Source of the DNA: JBIOUF01 sp044866695
GTDB taxonomy: Bacteria > Actinomycetota > Actinomycetes > Propionibacteriales > Nocardioidaceae
DNA: 50,210 nucleotides
Assembly: GCA_044866695.1 (NCBI GenBank)
Contig: JBIOUF010000165.1
Coordinates: forward strand, 1-50,210
Direction: 5' to 3'
Part shown: in pieces, positions 1 to 8,929 of the stretch
Layout of the letters: each line of letters begins with the position of its first letter
How positions within the stretch are numbered: the stretch's first letter is position 1
The notes under the pieces: generated by a model
Database searches by the model: none
Seen by the model: only the letters and a program-made list of their open reading frames with translations
What the model was told of the DNA's origin: nothing
Made by a program: the position numbers and the translations under genes

Positions 1-68
1 CCAGAGGGCGCGCTGCGCGCGAGAGCGACGACCACAGTCCACGGTTCGGCTCCTGGCCGGTCGCCTCA

Positions 69-95
69 CCCACCCCTCGCTGCGCTCGGGGTGGG
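69..95. terminator. Hairpin upstream of the M50 protease gene
   Basis: Perfect 8-base arms, CCCACCCC (69-76) and GGGGTGGG (88-95), enclose an 11-base loop. No T-run follows. It may terminate a gene left of the window or be a dispersed palindrome. The rest of 1-120 shows no supportable gene. Confidence 0.4.
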
Positions 96-120
96 ATCGG
101 CGACCGGCTACCGTGGAGCG

Positions 121-1275
121 ATGGTGGACAGGACGGGGCTGGGGGCGCCAGGGGCGCGCCGCGACCCCGGGACCCTGCGCGTCGGCTCGCTGGCCGGCGT
201 CGACGTCCTGGTCCGGTCGTCCTGGCTGCTGATCGCCGGCGTGATCGCGGTGATGGTCGCGCCCGCGCTGGAGCGGGTCGCCCCCGACCTGGGCGGGCTG
301 CGCTACGTCGCCGGGTTCGCCTTCGCGGTGCTGCTCACCCTGTCCTTGCTGGTGCACGAGCTGTCCCACGCGCTGATGGCCAAACGGTTCGGCCTCCCGG
401 TCCGCTCGATCACCCTGCACTTCATCGGCGGGGTCACCGCGATCGACGGGGAGCCCCGCTCCCCGAAGGAGGAGCTCGCCGTCTCGGTGGTGGGGCCGCT
501 GACGTCGCTGGCGCTGGCCGGGGCGGCGTTCGCGCTCCTCCAGGTCACCCCGGACGGCCTGCTCAGCTTCGTCGTCGGCGCCCTGGCCGGCGCGAACCTG
601 GTCGTGGGGGTGCTCAACCTGGTGCCGGGCATGCCGCTGGACGGTGGCCGGGTCCTTCGCGCCGGAGTGTGGGCCCTCACCGGCGACCCGCACCGAGCCA
701 CTCTCGTGGCCGGGTGGGCCGGGCGGGTGGTCGCGCTGCTGGTGCTGCTCTACCCGGTGGCCCTGCCGACGCTGACCGGCACCCAGGTGACGATGTTCGA
801 CGTGCTGCTCGCAGGCGTTCTGGCCTGGTTCCTGTGGACCGCGGCCTCCGCCGCCATCGTCTCGGCGCGGGTCCGCGCGCGCCTGCCGGCGCTGGAGGCC
901 CGGCGGCTGGCCCGCCGGGTGGTCACCGTGCCGGCGACGGTGCCGCTCGCGGAGGCGGTGCGGCGCGCCCAGGAGATGCAGGCCGGCGCCATCGTCACCC
1001 TCGACCACACCGGTGAGCCGGCCGGCGTGGTGAGCGAGGCGGCGCTGCTGGCCACTCCCGACGACCGTCGCCCGTGGCTCCCGGTCAACCAGGTCACCCG
1101 CACCCTCGACGAGGGTCTCACCCTGTCCGCCGACGTGTCGGGCGAGGCGCTCGTGCGGGCGCTGCAGCGCACGCCGGCCACCGAGTACCTCCTGGTCGAG
1201 CCCGACGGCGCCATCTACGGGGTGCTCAGCACGGCCGACGTCGACCGGGCCTTCTCGGCCACGGCCCGGTCCTGA
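121..1275 (+). CDS. M50 site-2-type membrane metalloprotease with CBS domains
   Basis: Predicted intramembrane zinc protease of the S2P family, 384 residues. The zinc motif HELSH lies at about residues 79-83 inside a hydrophobic helix. The second active-site motif, NLVPGMPLDGGR, ends near residue 177 and supplies the Asp ligand. Several transmembrane helices fill residues 35-250. The C-terminal 130 residues resemble a pair of CBS domains, as in the bacterial SpoIVFB/Rv2625c-like branch, and may sense nucleotides. The substrate is unknown. ATG at 121 is chosen, but GGAG at 115-118 is better spaced for the overlapping GTG at 124, so the start is uncertain by one codon. It lies 10 bases before trmI and is probably co-transcribed with it. 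Confidence 0.85.
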   Translation: MVDRTGLGAPGARRDPGTLRVGSLAGVDVLVRSSWLLIAGVIAVMVAPALERVAPDLGGLRYVAGFAFAVLLTLSLLVHELSHALMAKRFGLPVRSITLHFIGGVTAIDGEPRSPKEELAVSVVGPLTSLALAGAAFALLQVTPDGLLSFVVGALAGANLVVGVLNLVPGMPLDGGRVLRAGVWALTGDPHRATLVAGWAGRVVALLVLLYPVALPTLTGTQVTMFDVLLAGVLAWFLWTAASAAIVSARVRARLPALEARRLARRVVTVPATVPLAEAVRRAQEMQAGAIVTLDHTGEPAGVVSEAALLATPDDRRPWLPVNQVTRTLDEGLTLSADVSGEALVRALQRTPATEYLLVEPDGAIYGVLSTADVDRAFSATARS

Positions 1276-1285
1276 CCCGCCTGCG

Positions 1286-2221
1286 ATGGGCGCCACCGAC
1301 GACGTCGACCCCGACGCCTGGTCCGGGGTGCACCGGGGCCCGCTGCGGCCCGGCGAGTGGGTGCGGCTGACCGACACCAAGGGCCGTCGGCACAACGTCT
1401 GCCTGGAGCCCGGGAAGCGGTTCTTCAGCAACCGCGGCCACATCGAGCACGACGAGCTCATCGGACGGCCCGAGGGCATCGCGGTGACCTCCTCGGCGGG
1501 CGGCCGGTACCTGGTGTTCCGGCCCCTGCTGTCGGAGTTCGTGGTCTCCATGCCACGCGGCGCCGCCGTGGTCTACCCCAAGGACGCCGCCCAGATCGTG
1601 GCGATGGCCGACATCTTCCCCGGCGCGCACGTCGTCGAGGCGGGGGTCGGCTCGGGCGCGCTCACCTGCTCGCTGCTGCGCGCGGTGGGACCGTGGGGCC
1701 GCGTGACGTCGTACGAGCGCCGCGAGGACTTCGCCGAGGTCGCCCGACGCAACCTCACCCGGCTCTTCGGCGGCGACCACCCGGCCTGGCGGCTGCTGGT
1801 CGCAGACGTGGTCTCCGACCTGGCCGGGACGTCGCCGGACGTCGACCGGGTGGTGCTGGACCTGCTCGCGCCCTGGGAGTGCGTCGACGCCGCGGCGGCG
1901 GCGCTGCGGCCCGGCGGGGTGCTGTGCGCGTACGTCGCCACGACGACCCAGCTGGGCCGAACCGTGGAGACGCTGCGGGCCCACGGCGGCTTCACCGAGC
2001 CTCGGGCGTGGGAGTCCCTGGTCCGCGACTGGCACGTCGAGGGGCTCGCCATCCGTCCCGGGCACGGCGGGCTCGGCCACACCGGGTTCCTGCTCACGGC
2101 ACGGCGGATGGCGCCGGGGGAGCGCGCTCCGACGCCCAAGCGACGACCCGCCCCGGGGGCGTACGGGCCCGACTACGCGGGACCCCGACCGCCCGGGACG
2201 GACCGGGAAACCGCGCCGTAA
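1286..2221 (+). CDS. trmI: tRNA (adenine-58-N1)-methyltransferase TrmI
   Basis: Makes m1A58 in the T-loop of tRNA using S-adenosylmethionine; family members are homotetramers. The 311-residue protein has the N-terminal beta domain of the family (residues 15-95), then a Rossmann methyltransferase fold. Motif I, VVEAGVGSGALT, is at 116-127 and the DLLAPWE catalytic motif at 192-198. The last 40 residues are a proline/arginine-rich tail of low complexity. In actinobacteria this gene regularly sits next to the proteasomal ATPase gene, as here. ATG 1286 is 10 bases past the protease stop, and no strong ribosome-binding site is visible. Confidence 0.93.
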   Translation: MGATDDVDPDAWSGVHRGPLRPGEWVRLTDTKGRRHNVCLEPGKRFFSNRGHIEHDELIGRPEGIAVTSSAGGRYLVFRPLLSEFVVSMPRGAAVVYPKDAAQIVAMADIFPGAHVVEAGVGSGALTCSLLRAVGPWGRVTSYERREDFAEVARRNLTRLFGGDHPAWRLLVADVVSDLAGTSPDVDRVVLDLLAPWECVDAAAAALRPGGVLCAYVATTTQLGRTVETLRAHGGFTEPRAWESLVRDWHVEGLAIRPGHGGLGHTGFLLTARRMAPGERAPTPKRRPAPGAYGPDYAGPRPPGTDRETAP

Positions 2222-2285
2222 CCGAGCGCAACCGAACCGTTACCCGATCAGGCCTCCACGGCCCCGGACACGGCGGAAAACCCCC

Positions 2286-2313
2286 TTCACAAGGGTCACG
2301 CCCCGGGTAGGTT
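2286..2313 (+). promoter_or_regulatory. Candidate promoter of arc
   Basis: TTCACA (2286-2291) and TAGGTT (2308-2313) are separated by 16 bases, 39 bases before the arc start. The -10 fits the actinobacterial TANNNT pattern; the -35 is a weaker match. A strong GGAGGTGA (2339-2346) precedes the ATG. Confidence 0.4.
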
Positions 2314-2352
2314 GGAGGTCAGGTACGACGCCCCTTTCGGAGGTGAGCTGCG

Positions 2353-4110
2353 ATGCCGGCGTCAGAGAGTAGTTCGAGCGATCCGAGGCGCCGCGCGCCC
2401 GCGGACTGGGAGGCCCAGGTCTCCTACCTCGAGGAGGAGGTCGCCGACCTACGCCGTCGGCTCGCCCAGGGTCCGTCCCACTCCCGGCTGGTCGAGCAGC
2501 GGCTCGCCGACACGCAACGCTCCCTCGCCGCGGTCACCGCCCAGAACGAGCGCCTCGCCCAGACCCTGCGGGAGGCCCGCGACCAGATCGTGACGCTCAA
2601 GGAGGAGGTCGACCGGCTGGCCCAGCCGCCGGCCGGCTTCGGCACCTTCCTCGGCCGCAACGAGGACGACTCCATCGACGTGTTCACCGGCGGTCGCAAG
2701 CTCCGGGTCAACGTCAGCCCGTCGGTCGAGCTCGAGGCCCTGCAGAAGGGCCAGGAGGTCATGCTCAACGAGGCGCTCAACGTCGTCGCGGCGCTCGAGT
2801 TCGAGCAGGTCGGCGAGGTCGTGATGATGAAGGAGCTGCTCGGCGACGGCGAGCGGGTCCTGGTCATCGCCAACGCCGACGAGGAGCGGGTGGTCCGGCT
2901 CGCCGAGCCGCTGCGCGGCGAGACCATCCGCGCCGGCGACTCCCTGCTGCTCGACGTGCGCTCGGGGTACGTCTACGAGAAGGTGCCGAAGTCCGAGGTC
3001 GAGGAGCTGGTCCTCGAGGAGGTCCCGGACATCGACTACAAGAGCATCGGCGGGCTCAAGGGCCAGATCGAGCAGATCCGCGACGCGGTCGAGCTGCCCT
3101 ACCTGCACCCCGACCTGTTCAAGGAGCACGAGCTCAAGCCGCCCAAGGGGGTCCTGCTCTACGGCCCGCCGGGCTGCGGCAAGACCCTGATCGCCAAGGC
3201 GGTCGCCAACTCGCTGGCCAAGAAGGTGGCGGCCAAGACCGGCCAGGAGGGCAAGTCCTACTTCTTGAACATCAAGGGCCCCGAGCTGCTCAACAAGTAC
3301 GTCGGGGAGACCGAGCGGCACATCCGGCTGGTCTTCCAGCGAGCCCGGGAGAAGGCCAGCTTCGGCACGCCGGTGATCGTGTTCTTCGACGAGATGGACT
3401 CGCTGTTCCGCACCCGCGGCTCGGGGGTCTCCTCCGACGTGGAGAACACCATCGTCCCGCAGCTGCTCAGCGAGATCGACGGCGTCGAGGGGCTGGAGAA
3501 CGTCATCGTGATCGGCGCCTCCAACCGCGAGGACATGATCGACCCGGCGATCCTGCGGCCCGGCCGGCTGGACGTGAAGATCAAGATCGAGCGGCCCGAC
3601 GCGGAGTCCGCCCGCGACATCTTCAGCAAGTACCTCACCGCCACGCTGCCGCTGCACGCCGAGGACCTCGGCGAGTTCTCCGGTGACAAGGACGCCTGCG
3701 TCCAGGGCATGATCCGCGCGACCGTCGAGCGGATGTACACCGAGACCGAGGAGAACCGCTTCCTCGAGGTGACCTACGCCAACGGCGACAAGGAGGTCCT
3801 GTACTTCAAGGACTTCAACTCCGGGGCGATGATCCAGAACATCGTCGACCGCGCCAAGAAGATGGCCATCAAGGACTGGCTGGACCTCGACCAGAAGGGC
3901 ATCCGGGTCACCCATCTGCTGCAGGCGTGCGTCGACGAGTTCAAGGAGAACGAGGACCTGCCCAACACGACCAACCCCGACGACTGGGCTCGGATCTCCG
4001 GCAAGAAGGGCGAGCGGATCGTGTTCATCCGCACGCTGATCACCGGCAAGCAGGGCACCGAGCCGGGCCGGTCGATCGACACGGTCAGCAACACCGGTCA
4101 GTACCTGTAG
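2353..4110 (+). CDS. arc: Proteasomal AAA ATPase ARC/Mpa
   Basis: Hexameric ATPase that recognises pupylated proteins, unfolds them and passes them to the 20S proteasome. Residues 20-90 form the N-terminal coiled coil that binds Pup in characterised homologues. Two OB-fold domains follow (95-220), then an AAA module with Walker A GPPGCGKT (271-278), a KYVG pore-loop-like motif (315-318) and Walker B VIVFFDE (341-347). The C-terminus ends GQYL, the penultimate-tyrosine motif that docks on the proteasome alpha ring. The length (585) is normal for the family. GGAGGTGA six bases before ATG 2353 fixes the start. Confidence 0.97.
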   Translation: MPASESSSSDPRRRAPADWEAQVSYLEEEVADLRRRLAQGPSHSRLVEQRLADTQRSLAAVTAQNERLAQTLREARDQIVTLKEEVDRLAQPPAGFGTFLGRNEDDSIDVFTGGRKLRVNVSPSVELEALQKGQEVMLNEALNVVAALEFEQVGEVVMMKELLGDGERVLVIANADEERVVRLAEPLRGETIRAGDSLLLDVRSGYVYEKVPKSEVEELVLEEVPDIDYKSIGGLKGQIEQIRDAVELPYLHPDLFKEHELKPPKGVLLYGPPGCGKTLIAKAVANSLAKKVAAKTGQEGKSYFLNIKGPELLNKYVGETERHIRLVFQRAREKASFGTPVIVFFDEMDSLFRTRGSGVSSDVENTIVPQLLSEIDGVEGLENVIVIGASNREDMIDPAILRPGRLDVKIKIERPDAESARDIFSKYLTATLPLHAEDLGEFSGDKDACVQGMIRATVERMYTETEENRFLEVTYANGDKEVLYFKDFNSGAMIQNIVDRAKKMAIKDWLDLDQKGIRVTHLLQACVDEFKENEDLPNTTNPDDWARISGKKGERIVFIRTLITGKQGTEPGRSIDTVSNTGQYL

Positions 4111-4119
4111 CCGCGCACC

Positions 4120-4183
4120 GGGCCCCGCAGGGAGGATGCGCCGGGTGGGCCGGGCCCCACGGGGAGGACGCGCCGGGTCGGCC
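4120..4183. repeat. Two tandem 32-bp repeats
   Basis: 4120-4151 and 4152-4183 abut and match at 28 of 32 positions by eye, both beginning GGGCCCC and containing GGGAGGA and GCGCCGGGT. They fill the convergent gap between arc and the reverse-strand methyltransferase gene. Confidence 0.7.
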
Positions 4184-4187
4184 GGGG

Positions 4188-4841
4188 TCAGGCGGGCTCG
4201 ACCGGGCGGGCCACCCCGAGGTACAGGTAGGTCGCCACCCGGGCCACCGGCCACGAGGGACCGGGCAGGTAGCGGCGCTCCAGGCGTTCGGCCTCGAAGC
4301 CGCCCAGGCGCAGCACGACGTCGGTGGGCCGGTCCAGGCGGCACCCGGCCACGACCCGGCGCTGCAGCGGGGTGAGCCGGCGCTGCCAGCGGGCGACCGC
4401 CTCGTCGGGGCTGAGGCCGTGCTCGAGGAAGACCAGCGGGCCGCCGGGCCGGAGCACGCGGCGGACCTCCGCCAGCGCCACGACCGGGTCGGGGATGGTG
4501 CACAGCGTGAACGTGACCAGTGCGGCGTCGTAGCAGGCGTCCGGCGCGGCGACGCGGTCGCCCACCAGCCCGATCCGTCGTACCGGCATCGGCGCGGCGG
4601 CGACCCGGTCGGCGGCCAGCCGCCAGGCCACGTCGGAGGGCTCCACGGCACCGACCCCGGTCACCGCCGCGGGGTAGTGCGGCAGGTTGCGGCCCGACCC
4701 GAACCCGATCTCCAGCACGCGACCCGACAGGCCGGCGCAGGCCCGGTCCCGCAGCTCCCGCACCGGCTCGACCGCCAGGGCGTGGTCGACCAGCCGCGGC
4801 ACGACGTGCGTCCCCCACCAGCCCACGGCGCCTCCGGTCAC
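4188..4841 (-). CDS. Class I SAM-dependent methyltransferase
   Basis: A 217-residue Rossmann methyltransferase with motif I VLEIGFGSGRN (about 42-52), an acidic motif II region (AVEPSD) and the motif IV region VTFTLCTIPDP near 109-119. The conserved RVLRPGGPLVFLEHG strand follows. The substrate cannot be read from the sequence; the HG(L/M)SP region resembles small phospholipid or quinone-type methyltransferases of actinobacteria. The GTG start (4841) lies 4 bases after the Nudix stop, so the two form a reverse-strand pair inside the forward-oriented proteasome locus. Functional linkage to pupylation is unproven. Confidence 0.8.
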   Translation of the reverse strand: MTGGAVGWWGTHVVPRLVDHALAVEPVRELRDRACAGLSGRVLEIGFGSGRNLPHYPAAVTGVGAVEPSDVAWRLAADRVAAAPMPVRRIGLVGDRVAAPDACYDAALVTFTLCTIPDPVVALAEVRRVLRPGGPLVFLEHGLSPDEAVARWQRRLTPLQRRVVAGCRLDRPTDVVLRLGGFEAERLERRYLPGPSWPVARVATYLYLGVARPVEPA

Positions 4842-4845
4842 CGGG

Positions 4846-5388
4846 TCACGTCGACCCGCGCAGGCGAGCGTAGTCGCCGGTGCCGTCGGCGGCGAGGCGG
4901 GCCAGCAGCGCCCGGGTGTCCGGCACGAACGGCCAGGACGGGTCGCGGAGCCGGGCCCCGAGGTCCGGAAGGGTCATCCAGGCGCCCCACACGACCTCGG
5001 CGTCGGGGAAGGCGACCGGTCCGTCCCAGGTCGCCTCGAAGCAGTGCTCGACGACCCGCGTCGTGTCGTCGTCGTACGCCGACAGGCCGAGCGGCCGCAG
5101 CGCGGCCCCGGTGACGCCGAGCTCCTCCGCGAGCTCGCGGACCGCCGAGACACCCGGGTCCTCGCCGTACCTGAGGATCCCGCCGGCGGCGGCGTCGTGC
5201 TGGGACGGGGCCCAGTCCTTGCCCGGGGACCGCAGGTGCACGTAGATCCGGCCGGACCGGTCGCGGACCAGGACGGCGGTCGCCGCATGGCGCAGGTTGT
5301 CGCGGCGGACCACCGCCCGCGGCGCCGAGCCGACGACGGTCCCGTCGCGTTCGACCAGGGCGACCAGCTCGTCGGGGACCCTCACCAT
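4846..5388 (-). CDS. Nudix hydrolase
   Basis: 180 residues with a perfect Nudix box: Gly70, Glu76, then REL-x-EE-x-GV at residues 84-92. It therefore hydrolyses a nucleoside diphosphate linked to another group. The flanking sequence (HLRSPGKDWAP, AAAGGI) resembles the Idi/YfcD-like Nudix subgroup, whose substrate is poorly defined. ATG at 5388 is the first start consistent with a compact Nudix fold. It is divergent from dop, with 96 bases between the starts, and sits in an operon with the downstream methyltransferase. Confidence 0.88.
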   Translation of the reverse strand: MVRVPDELVALVERDGTVVGSAPRAVVRRDNLRHAATAVLVRDRSGRIYVHLRSPGKDWAPSQHDAAAGGILRYGEDPGVSAVRELAEELGVTGAALRPLGLSAYDDDTTRVVEHCFEATWDGPVAFPDAEVVWGAWMTLPDLGARLRDPSWPFVPDTRALLARLAADGTGDYARLRGST

Positions 5389-5472
5389 GTGCCCATGGTC
5401 CCGCCCGGCCGCGGCTCCCGGAGGCGAGGGGTGGCACGCGTCACAACCGGGGGCCGGGCGGGTGCCCCGGCG

Positions 5473-5478
5473 TAGGCT
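5473..5478 (+). promoter_or_regulatory. -10 element TAGGCT of a likely leaderless dop mRNA
   Basis: TAGGCT ends six bases before the dop ATG, and no ribosome-binding site lies between. The same hexamer and spacing occur before pafA and the lipid kinase gene. Confidence 0.5.
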
Positions 5479-5484
5479 CGGCCC

Positions 5485-6993
5485 ATGAGCGTGCGTCGGG
5501 TGATGGGCACCGAGACGGAGTTCGGGATCTCCGTCCAGGGCCAGCCCTCCGCCAACCCCATGGTGGCCTCCTCGCAGGTCGTCAACGCCTACGCCTCCTC
5601 CACGCTGCTCGCGCGCCGGGCCCGCTGGGACTTCGAGGAGGAGTCGCCGCTGCGCGACGCCCGCGGCTTCGACATGTCGCGCGAGGCGGCCGACCCCTCC
5701 CAGCTCACCGACGAGGACCTCGGCCTGGCCAACGTGATCCTCACCAACGGCGCCCGGCTCTACGTCGACCACGCGCACCCGGAGTACTCCACCCCGGAGT
5801 GCACCAACCCGCTCGACGTGGTGCGCTGGGACAAGGCCGGCGAGCAGATCATGGTCGACGCGTGCCGGTTCGCGGGGGCGATCCCCGGGAGCAGCCCGAT
5901 CGTGCTCTACAAGAACAACACCGACAACAAGGGCGCGTCGTACGGCGCCCACGAGAACTACCTGATGCGCCGGTCCACGCCGTTCGGCGACATCGTGCGG
6001 CACCTCACGCCGTTCTTCGTCAGCCGCCAGGTGGTCTGCGGCGCCGGGCGGGTGGGCATCGGGCAGGACGGCCGCGAGCACGGCTTCCAGGTCAGCCAGC
6101 GGGCCGACTTCTTCGAGGTCGAGGTGGGCCTGGAGACCACCCTGAAGCGGCCGATCATCAACACCCGTGACGAGCCGCACGCCGACCCGGAGAAGTACCG
6201 CCGGCTGCACGTGATCGTCGGCGACGCCAACATGGCCGAGGTGTCGGCCTACCTGAAGGTCGGCACCACGGCGCTGGTGCTGGCCATGGTCGAGGACGGG
6301 TTCATCGAGTCCGACCTCGGCGTGGACCAGCCGGTGCGGTCGCTGCGCCAGGTCAGCCACGACCCGACGCTCAAGCAGCTGCTGACCATGCGGGACGGGC
6401 GCCGGCTGACCGCCGTCCAGCTGCAGATGGAGTTCCTCGACCTGGCCCGCAAGTTCGTCGAGGACCGGCTGGGCAGCGACGCCGACGAGCAGACCCGCGA
6501 CGTCCTGGCCCGCTGGGAGTCGGTGCTCACCCGCCTGGAGACCGACCCGATGCAGTGCGCCGGCGAGCTGGACTGGGTGGCCAAGCGGGCGCTGCTCGAG
6601 CGCTACCGCGACCGGGACGGCCTGGACTGGGACGACGCCAAGCTGCAGCTCATCGACGTGCAGTACTCCGACGTACGCCCCGAACGCGGGCTCTACCACA
6701 AGCTCGCCGGCATGGGCCGCATCGAGCGGCTGGTGGAGCCCGGGTCGGTCGCCGCCGCCATGCACCACCCTCCCACGGACACCCGCGCGTACTTCCGCGG
6801 CCGGTGCCTGGAGAAGTACGCCGACCGGATCGCCGCCGCGTCCTGGGACTCGGTCATCTTCGACCTGCCCGGGCACGAGTCGCTGCAGCGCGTGCCCACC
6901 ATCGACCCGCTACGCGGCAGCCGCCGGCACGTGGGAGCGCTGCTGGACGCCAGCGACACCGCGGAGGCTTTGTTCGAGGCGCTGACTCGATAG
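5485..6993 (+). CDS. dop: Pup deamidase/depupylase Dop
   Basis: Converts the C-terminal Gln of Pup to Glu, priming it for ligation, and also removes Pup from substrates. The 502 residues carry the carboxylate-amine ligase fold shared with glutamine synthetase and PafA. GTETEFG (8-14) starts the nucleotide site. LYVDHAHPEYSTPE includes Asp95, at the position of the catalytic Asp of known Dop proteins. The long insertion at about residues 40-80, the Dop loop absent from PafA, separates the two paralogues. The start is supported by the leaderless -10 six bases upstream. pup follows 28 bases after the TAG stop. Confidence 0.97.
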   Translation: MSVRRVMGTETEFGISVQGQPSANPMVASSQVVNAYASSTLLARRARWDFEEESPLRDARGFDMSREAADPSQLTDEDLGLANVILTNGARLYVDHAHPEYSTPECTNPLDVVRWDKAGEQIMVDACRFAGAIPGSSPIVLYKNNTDNKGASYGAHENYLMRRSTPFGDIVRHLTPFFVSRQVVCGAGRVGIGQDGREHGFQVSQRADFFEVEVGLETTLKRPIINTRDEPHADPEKYRRLHVIVGDANMAEVSAYLKVGTTALVLAMVEDGFIESDLGVDQPVRSLRQVSHDPTLKQLLTMRDGRRLTAVQLQMEFLDLARKFVEDRLGSDADEQTRDVLARWESVLTRLETDPMQCAGELDWVAKRALLERYRDRDGLDWDDAKLQLIDVQYSDVRPERGLYHKLAGMGRIERLVEPGSVAAAMHHPPTDTRAYFRGRCLEKYADRIAAASWDSVIFDLPGHESLQRVPTIDPLRGSRRHVGALLDASDTAEALFEALTR

Positions 6994-6996
6994 GGT
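6991..6996 (+). promoter_or_regulatory. Possible -10 of a pup-prcBA promoter
   Basis: TAGGGT overlaps the dop stop codon, 25 bases before the pup ATG. TTTGTT (6969-6974) could be a weak -35 at 16 bases. Read-through from dop is equally possible. Confidence 0.25.
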
Positions 6997-7021
6997 CGGT
7001 GCAGCACCCCAGGAGGCACCG

Positions 7022-7219
7022 ATGGCGCAGGAGCACAAGCAGCCCAAGAAGGGCACCGAGGCCGAGGCCCAGGCCGGCCAGGCGTCGGAGCCCGACGTCG
7101 CCGAGCGCAAGGAGCAGCTCGACGAGGACATCGACGCGATCCTGGACGAGATCGACGAGGTGCTGGAGACCAACGCCGAGGACTTCGTGAAGTCGTTCAT
7201 CCAGAAGGGCGGCCAGTGA
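7022..7219 (+). CDS. pup: Prokaryotic ubiquitin-like protein Pup
   Basis: A 65-residue, highly charged and largely disordered modifier. It is attached to substrate lysines by PafA and read by ARC. The C-terminus is Gly-Gly-Gln, so it must be deamidated by Dop before use. The preceding region, FVKSFIQKGGQ, and the central helix-forming DEDIDAILDEIDEVLE match the ARC-binding segment of the family. AGGAGG (7011-7016) gives a strong start. The stop TGA is overlapped by the GTG of prcB (GTGA), which couples their translation. Confidence 0.98.
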   Translation: MAQEHKQPKKGTEAEAQAGQASEPDVAERKEQLDEDIDAILDEIDEVLETNAEDFVKSFIQKGGQ

Positions 7220-8061
7220 CCGCTCCCGTCGGCGGGTCGCCCCGGCTTCCGGCGGCGTACCTGACCCCCGGCTCGTCCTCCTTCGCCGACTTCCTCGCCG
7301 CGCACGCGCCGGACCTGCTGCCCTCCCGGCGGGTCCTGCCGGAGGGGTCCGCCGCCGGGCTCGCCCCGCACGGCACGACCATCGTCGCGGCCACCTACCC
7401 GGGCGGGGTCGTGATGGCCGGCGACCGGCGGGCCACCATGGGCAACGTCATCGCACAGCGCGACATCGAGAAGGTGTTCCCCGCCGACGAGTTCTCCTGC
7501 GTCGGCATCGCCGGCACCGCAGGACTCGCGGTCGAGCTGGTGCGGCTGTTCCAGACCGAGCTGGAGCACTACGAGAAGATCGAGGGCAGCCCGCTGTCGA
7601 TGGACGGCAAGGCCAACCGGCTGGCCGCCCTGATCCGTGGCAACCTCGGCATGGCCATGCAGGGGCTGGCCGTCGTGCCGCTGTTCGCCGGCTTCGACAT
7701 GACCCGCCAGCAGGGCCGGATCTTCTCCTACGACGTGACCGGCGGCCGTTACGAGGAGACCGCGTTCCACTCCGTCGGCTCCGGGTCGGTGTTCGCGCGG
7801 GGGTCGCTGAAGAAGCTCTACCGCGAGGACCTCGACGTCGGCGGGTGCACCACCGCCGTCGTACAGGCGCTGTACGACGCGGCCGACGACGACTCCGCCA
7901 CCGGTGGGCCCGACCTGACCCGCCGGATCTTCCCGGTGGTCAGCGTGGTCGACGAGCACGGCTACTCCCGCCTTGCGGACGCGAACGTGGCCGACGTCGC
8001 CGACCGGGTGCTCGCCGCCCGGATGGACCGTCCCGACGGGCCGGCGGCGGCCCTGACCTGA
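7216..8061 (+). CDS. prcB: 20S proteasome beta subunit
   Basis: Catalytic subunit of the 20S core, an N-terminal-threonine protease. The propeptide is about 53 residues and is removed at HG|TTIVA, exposing Thr54 as nucleophile. The mature part keeps GVVMAGDRR, the KVF lysine strand and the SGSVFA segment typical of beta subunits. The length (281) is normal. GTG 7216 overlaps the pup stop by four bases. prcA follows 13 bases downstream, consistent with equimolar synthesis of the beta and alpha rings. Confidence 0.97.
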   Translation: MTAPVGGSPRLPAAYLTPGSSSFADFLAAHAPDLLPSRRVLPEGSAAGLAPHGTTIVAATYPGGVVMAGDRRATMGNVIAQRDIEKVFPADEFSCVGIAGTAGLAVELVRLFQTELEHYEKIEGSPLSMDGKANRLAALIRGNLGMAMQGLAVVPLFAGFDMTRQQGRIFSYDVTGGRYEETAFHSVGSGSVFARGSLKKLYREDLDVGGCTTAVVQALYDAADDDSATGGPDLTRRIFPVVSVVDEHGYSRLADANVADVADRVLAARMDRPDGPAAALT

Positions 8062-8074
8062 GAGGCCTTCTGGC

Positions 8075-8890
8075 ATGACCATGCCGTTCTACGTCTCGCC
8101 CGAGCAGCTGATGAAGGACCGGGCCGACTTCGCGCGCAAGGGCATCGCCCGGGGCCGCTCGGTCGCGGCGGTCCAGTACGCCGACGGCATCGTGTTCGTC
8201 TCGGAGAACCCCTCCCAGGCGCTGCACAAGGTCAGCGAGATCTACGACCGGATCGCCTTCGCGGCGGTGGGCCGCTACAACGAGTTCGAGAACCTGCGCA
8301 TCGCCGGGGTCCGGCTGGCCGACATGCGCGGCTACTCCTACGACCGGCGCGACGTGACCGGGCGAGGGCTCGCGAACGCCTACGCGCAGACCCTCGGCAC
8401 GATCTTCTCCAGCGGCGGCGAGAAGCCCTACGAGGTGGAGATCTTCGTCGCCGAGGTGGGTGACGACCCCGCCGACGACCAGATCTACCGGCTGACCTAC
8501 GACGGTCAGGTCGCCGACGAGCACGGCTTCGCCGCGATGGGCGGGTCGGCCGAGTCCGTGGCGGCGTACCTGAAGGAGCGCTACACCGAAGGCCTCGACC
8601 TGGACAGTGCGGTACGCCTCGCCGTCGCCGCGCTCGGCCACAGCGACTCCGGTGACCGCACCATTCCCGCGAGGGACCTCGAGGTGGCCGTCCTGGACCG
8701 CACCCGGAGCCAACAGCGCAAGTTCAAGCGGCTCACCGACGCGCGGCTGAACGCCCTCCTCGGCAACGGCTCCCCGGCCGGCCCCGAGCCCGGCGACTCC
8801 ACCGACCCCTCGGGACCCGCGGCGGCGCCCCCGCCGTCCTCCTCCGCCGACGCCCCGCCCGTCGCCCCTCCCACCGACCCGCCGTCCTGA
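8075..8890 (+). CDS. prcA: 20S proteasome alpha subunit
   Basis: Forms the outer gated rings of the proteasome. The N-terminal MTMPFYVSPEQ segment corresponds to the gating peptide, followed by the alpha-subunit helix and fold to about residue 230. The last 40 residues are a Pro/Ala/Ser/Asp-rich disordered tail, longer than in many homologues. AGAGG (8061-8065) lies nine bases before ATG 8075; ATG 8081 is an alternative that would shorten the gate by two residues. An 84-bp dispersed repeat separates it from pafA. Confidence 0.96.
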   Translation: MTMPFYVSPEQLMKDRADFARKGIARGRSVAAVQYADGIVFVSENPSQALHKVSEIYDRIAFAAVGRYNEFENLRIAGVRLADMRGYSYDRRDVTGRGLANAYAQTLGTIFSSGGEKPYEVEIFVAEVGDDPADDQIYRLTYDGQVADEHGFAAMGGSAESVAAYLKERYTEGLDLDSAVRLAVAALGHSDSGDRTIPARDLEVAVLDRTRSQQRKFKRLTDARLNALLGNGSPAGPEPGDSTDPSGPAAAPPPSSSADAPPVAPPTDPPS

Positions 8891-8929
8891 ACCCACCGCG
8901 GGTCGTTGGTGTGCGGGCGGCTGGCCTGC

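Noticed and set aside
2449..4818. 789-residue reverse-strand open frame antisense to arc
   Set aside because: It is Leu/Asp/Val-rich low-complexity sequence typical of the antisense of a GC-rich gene, and arc is unmistakable.
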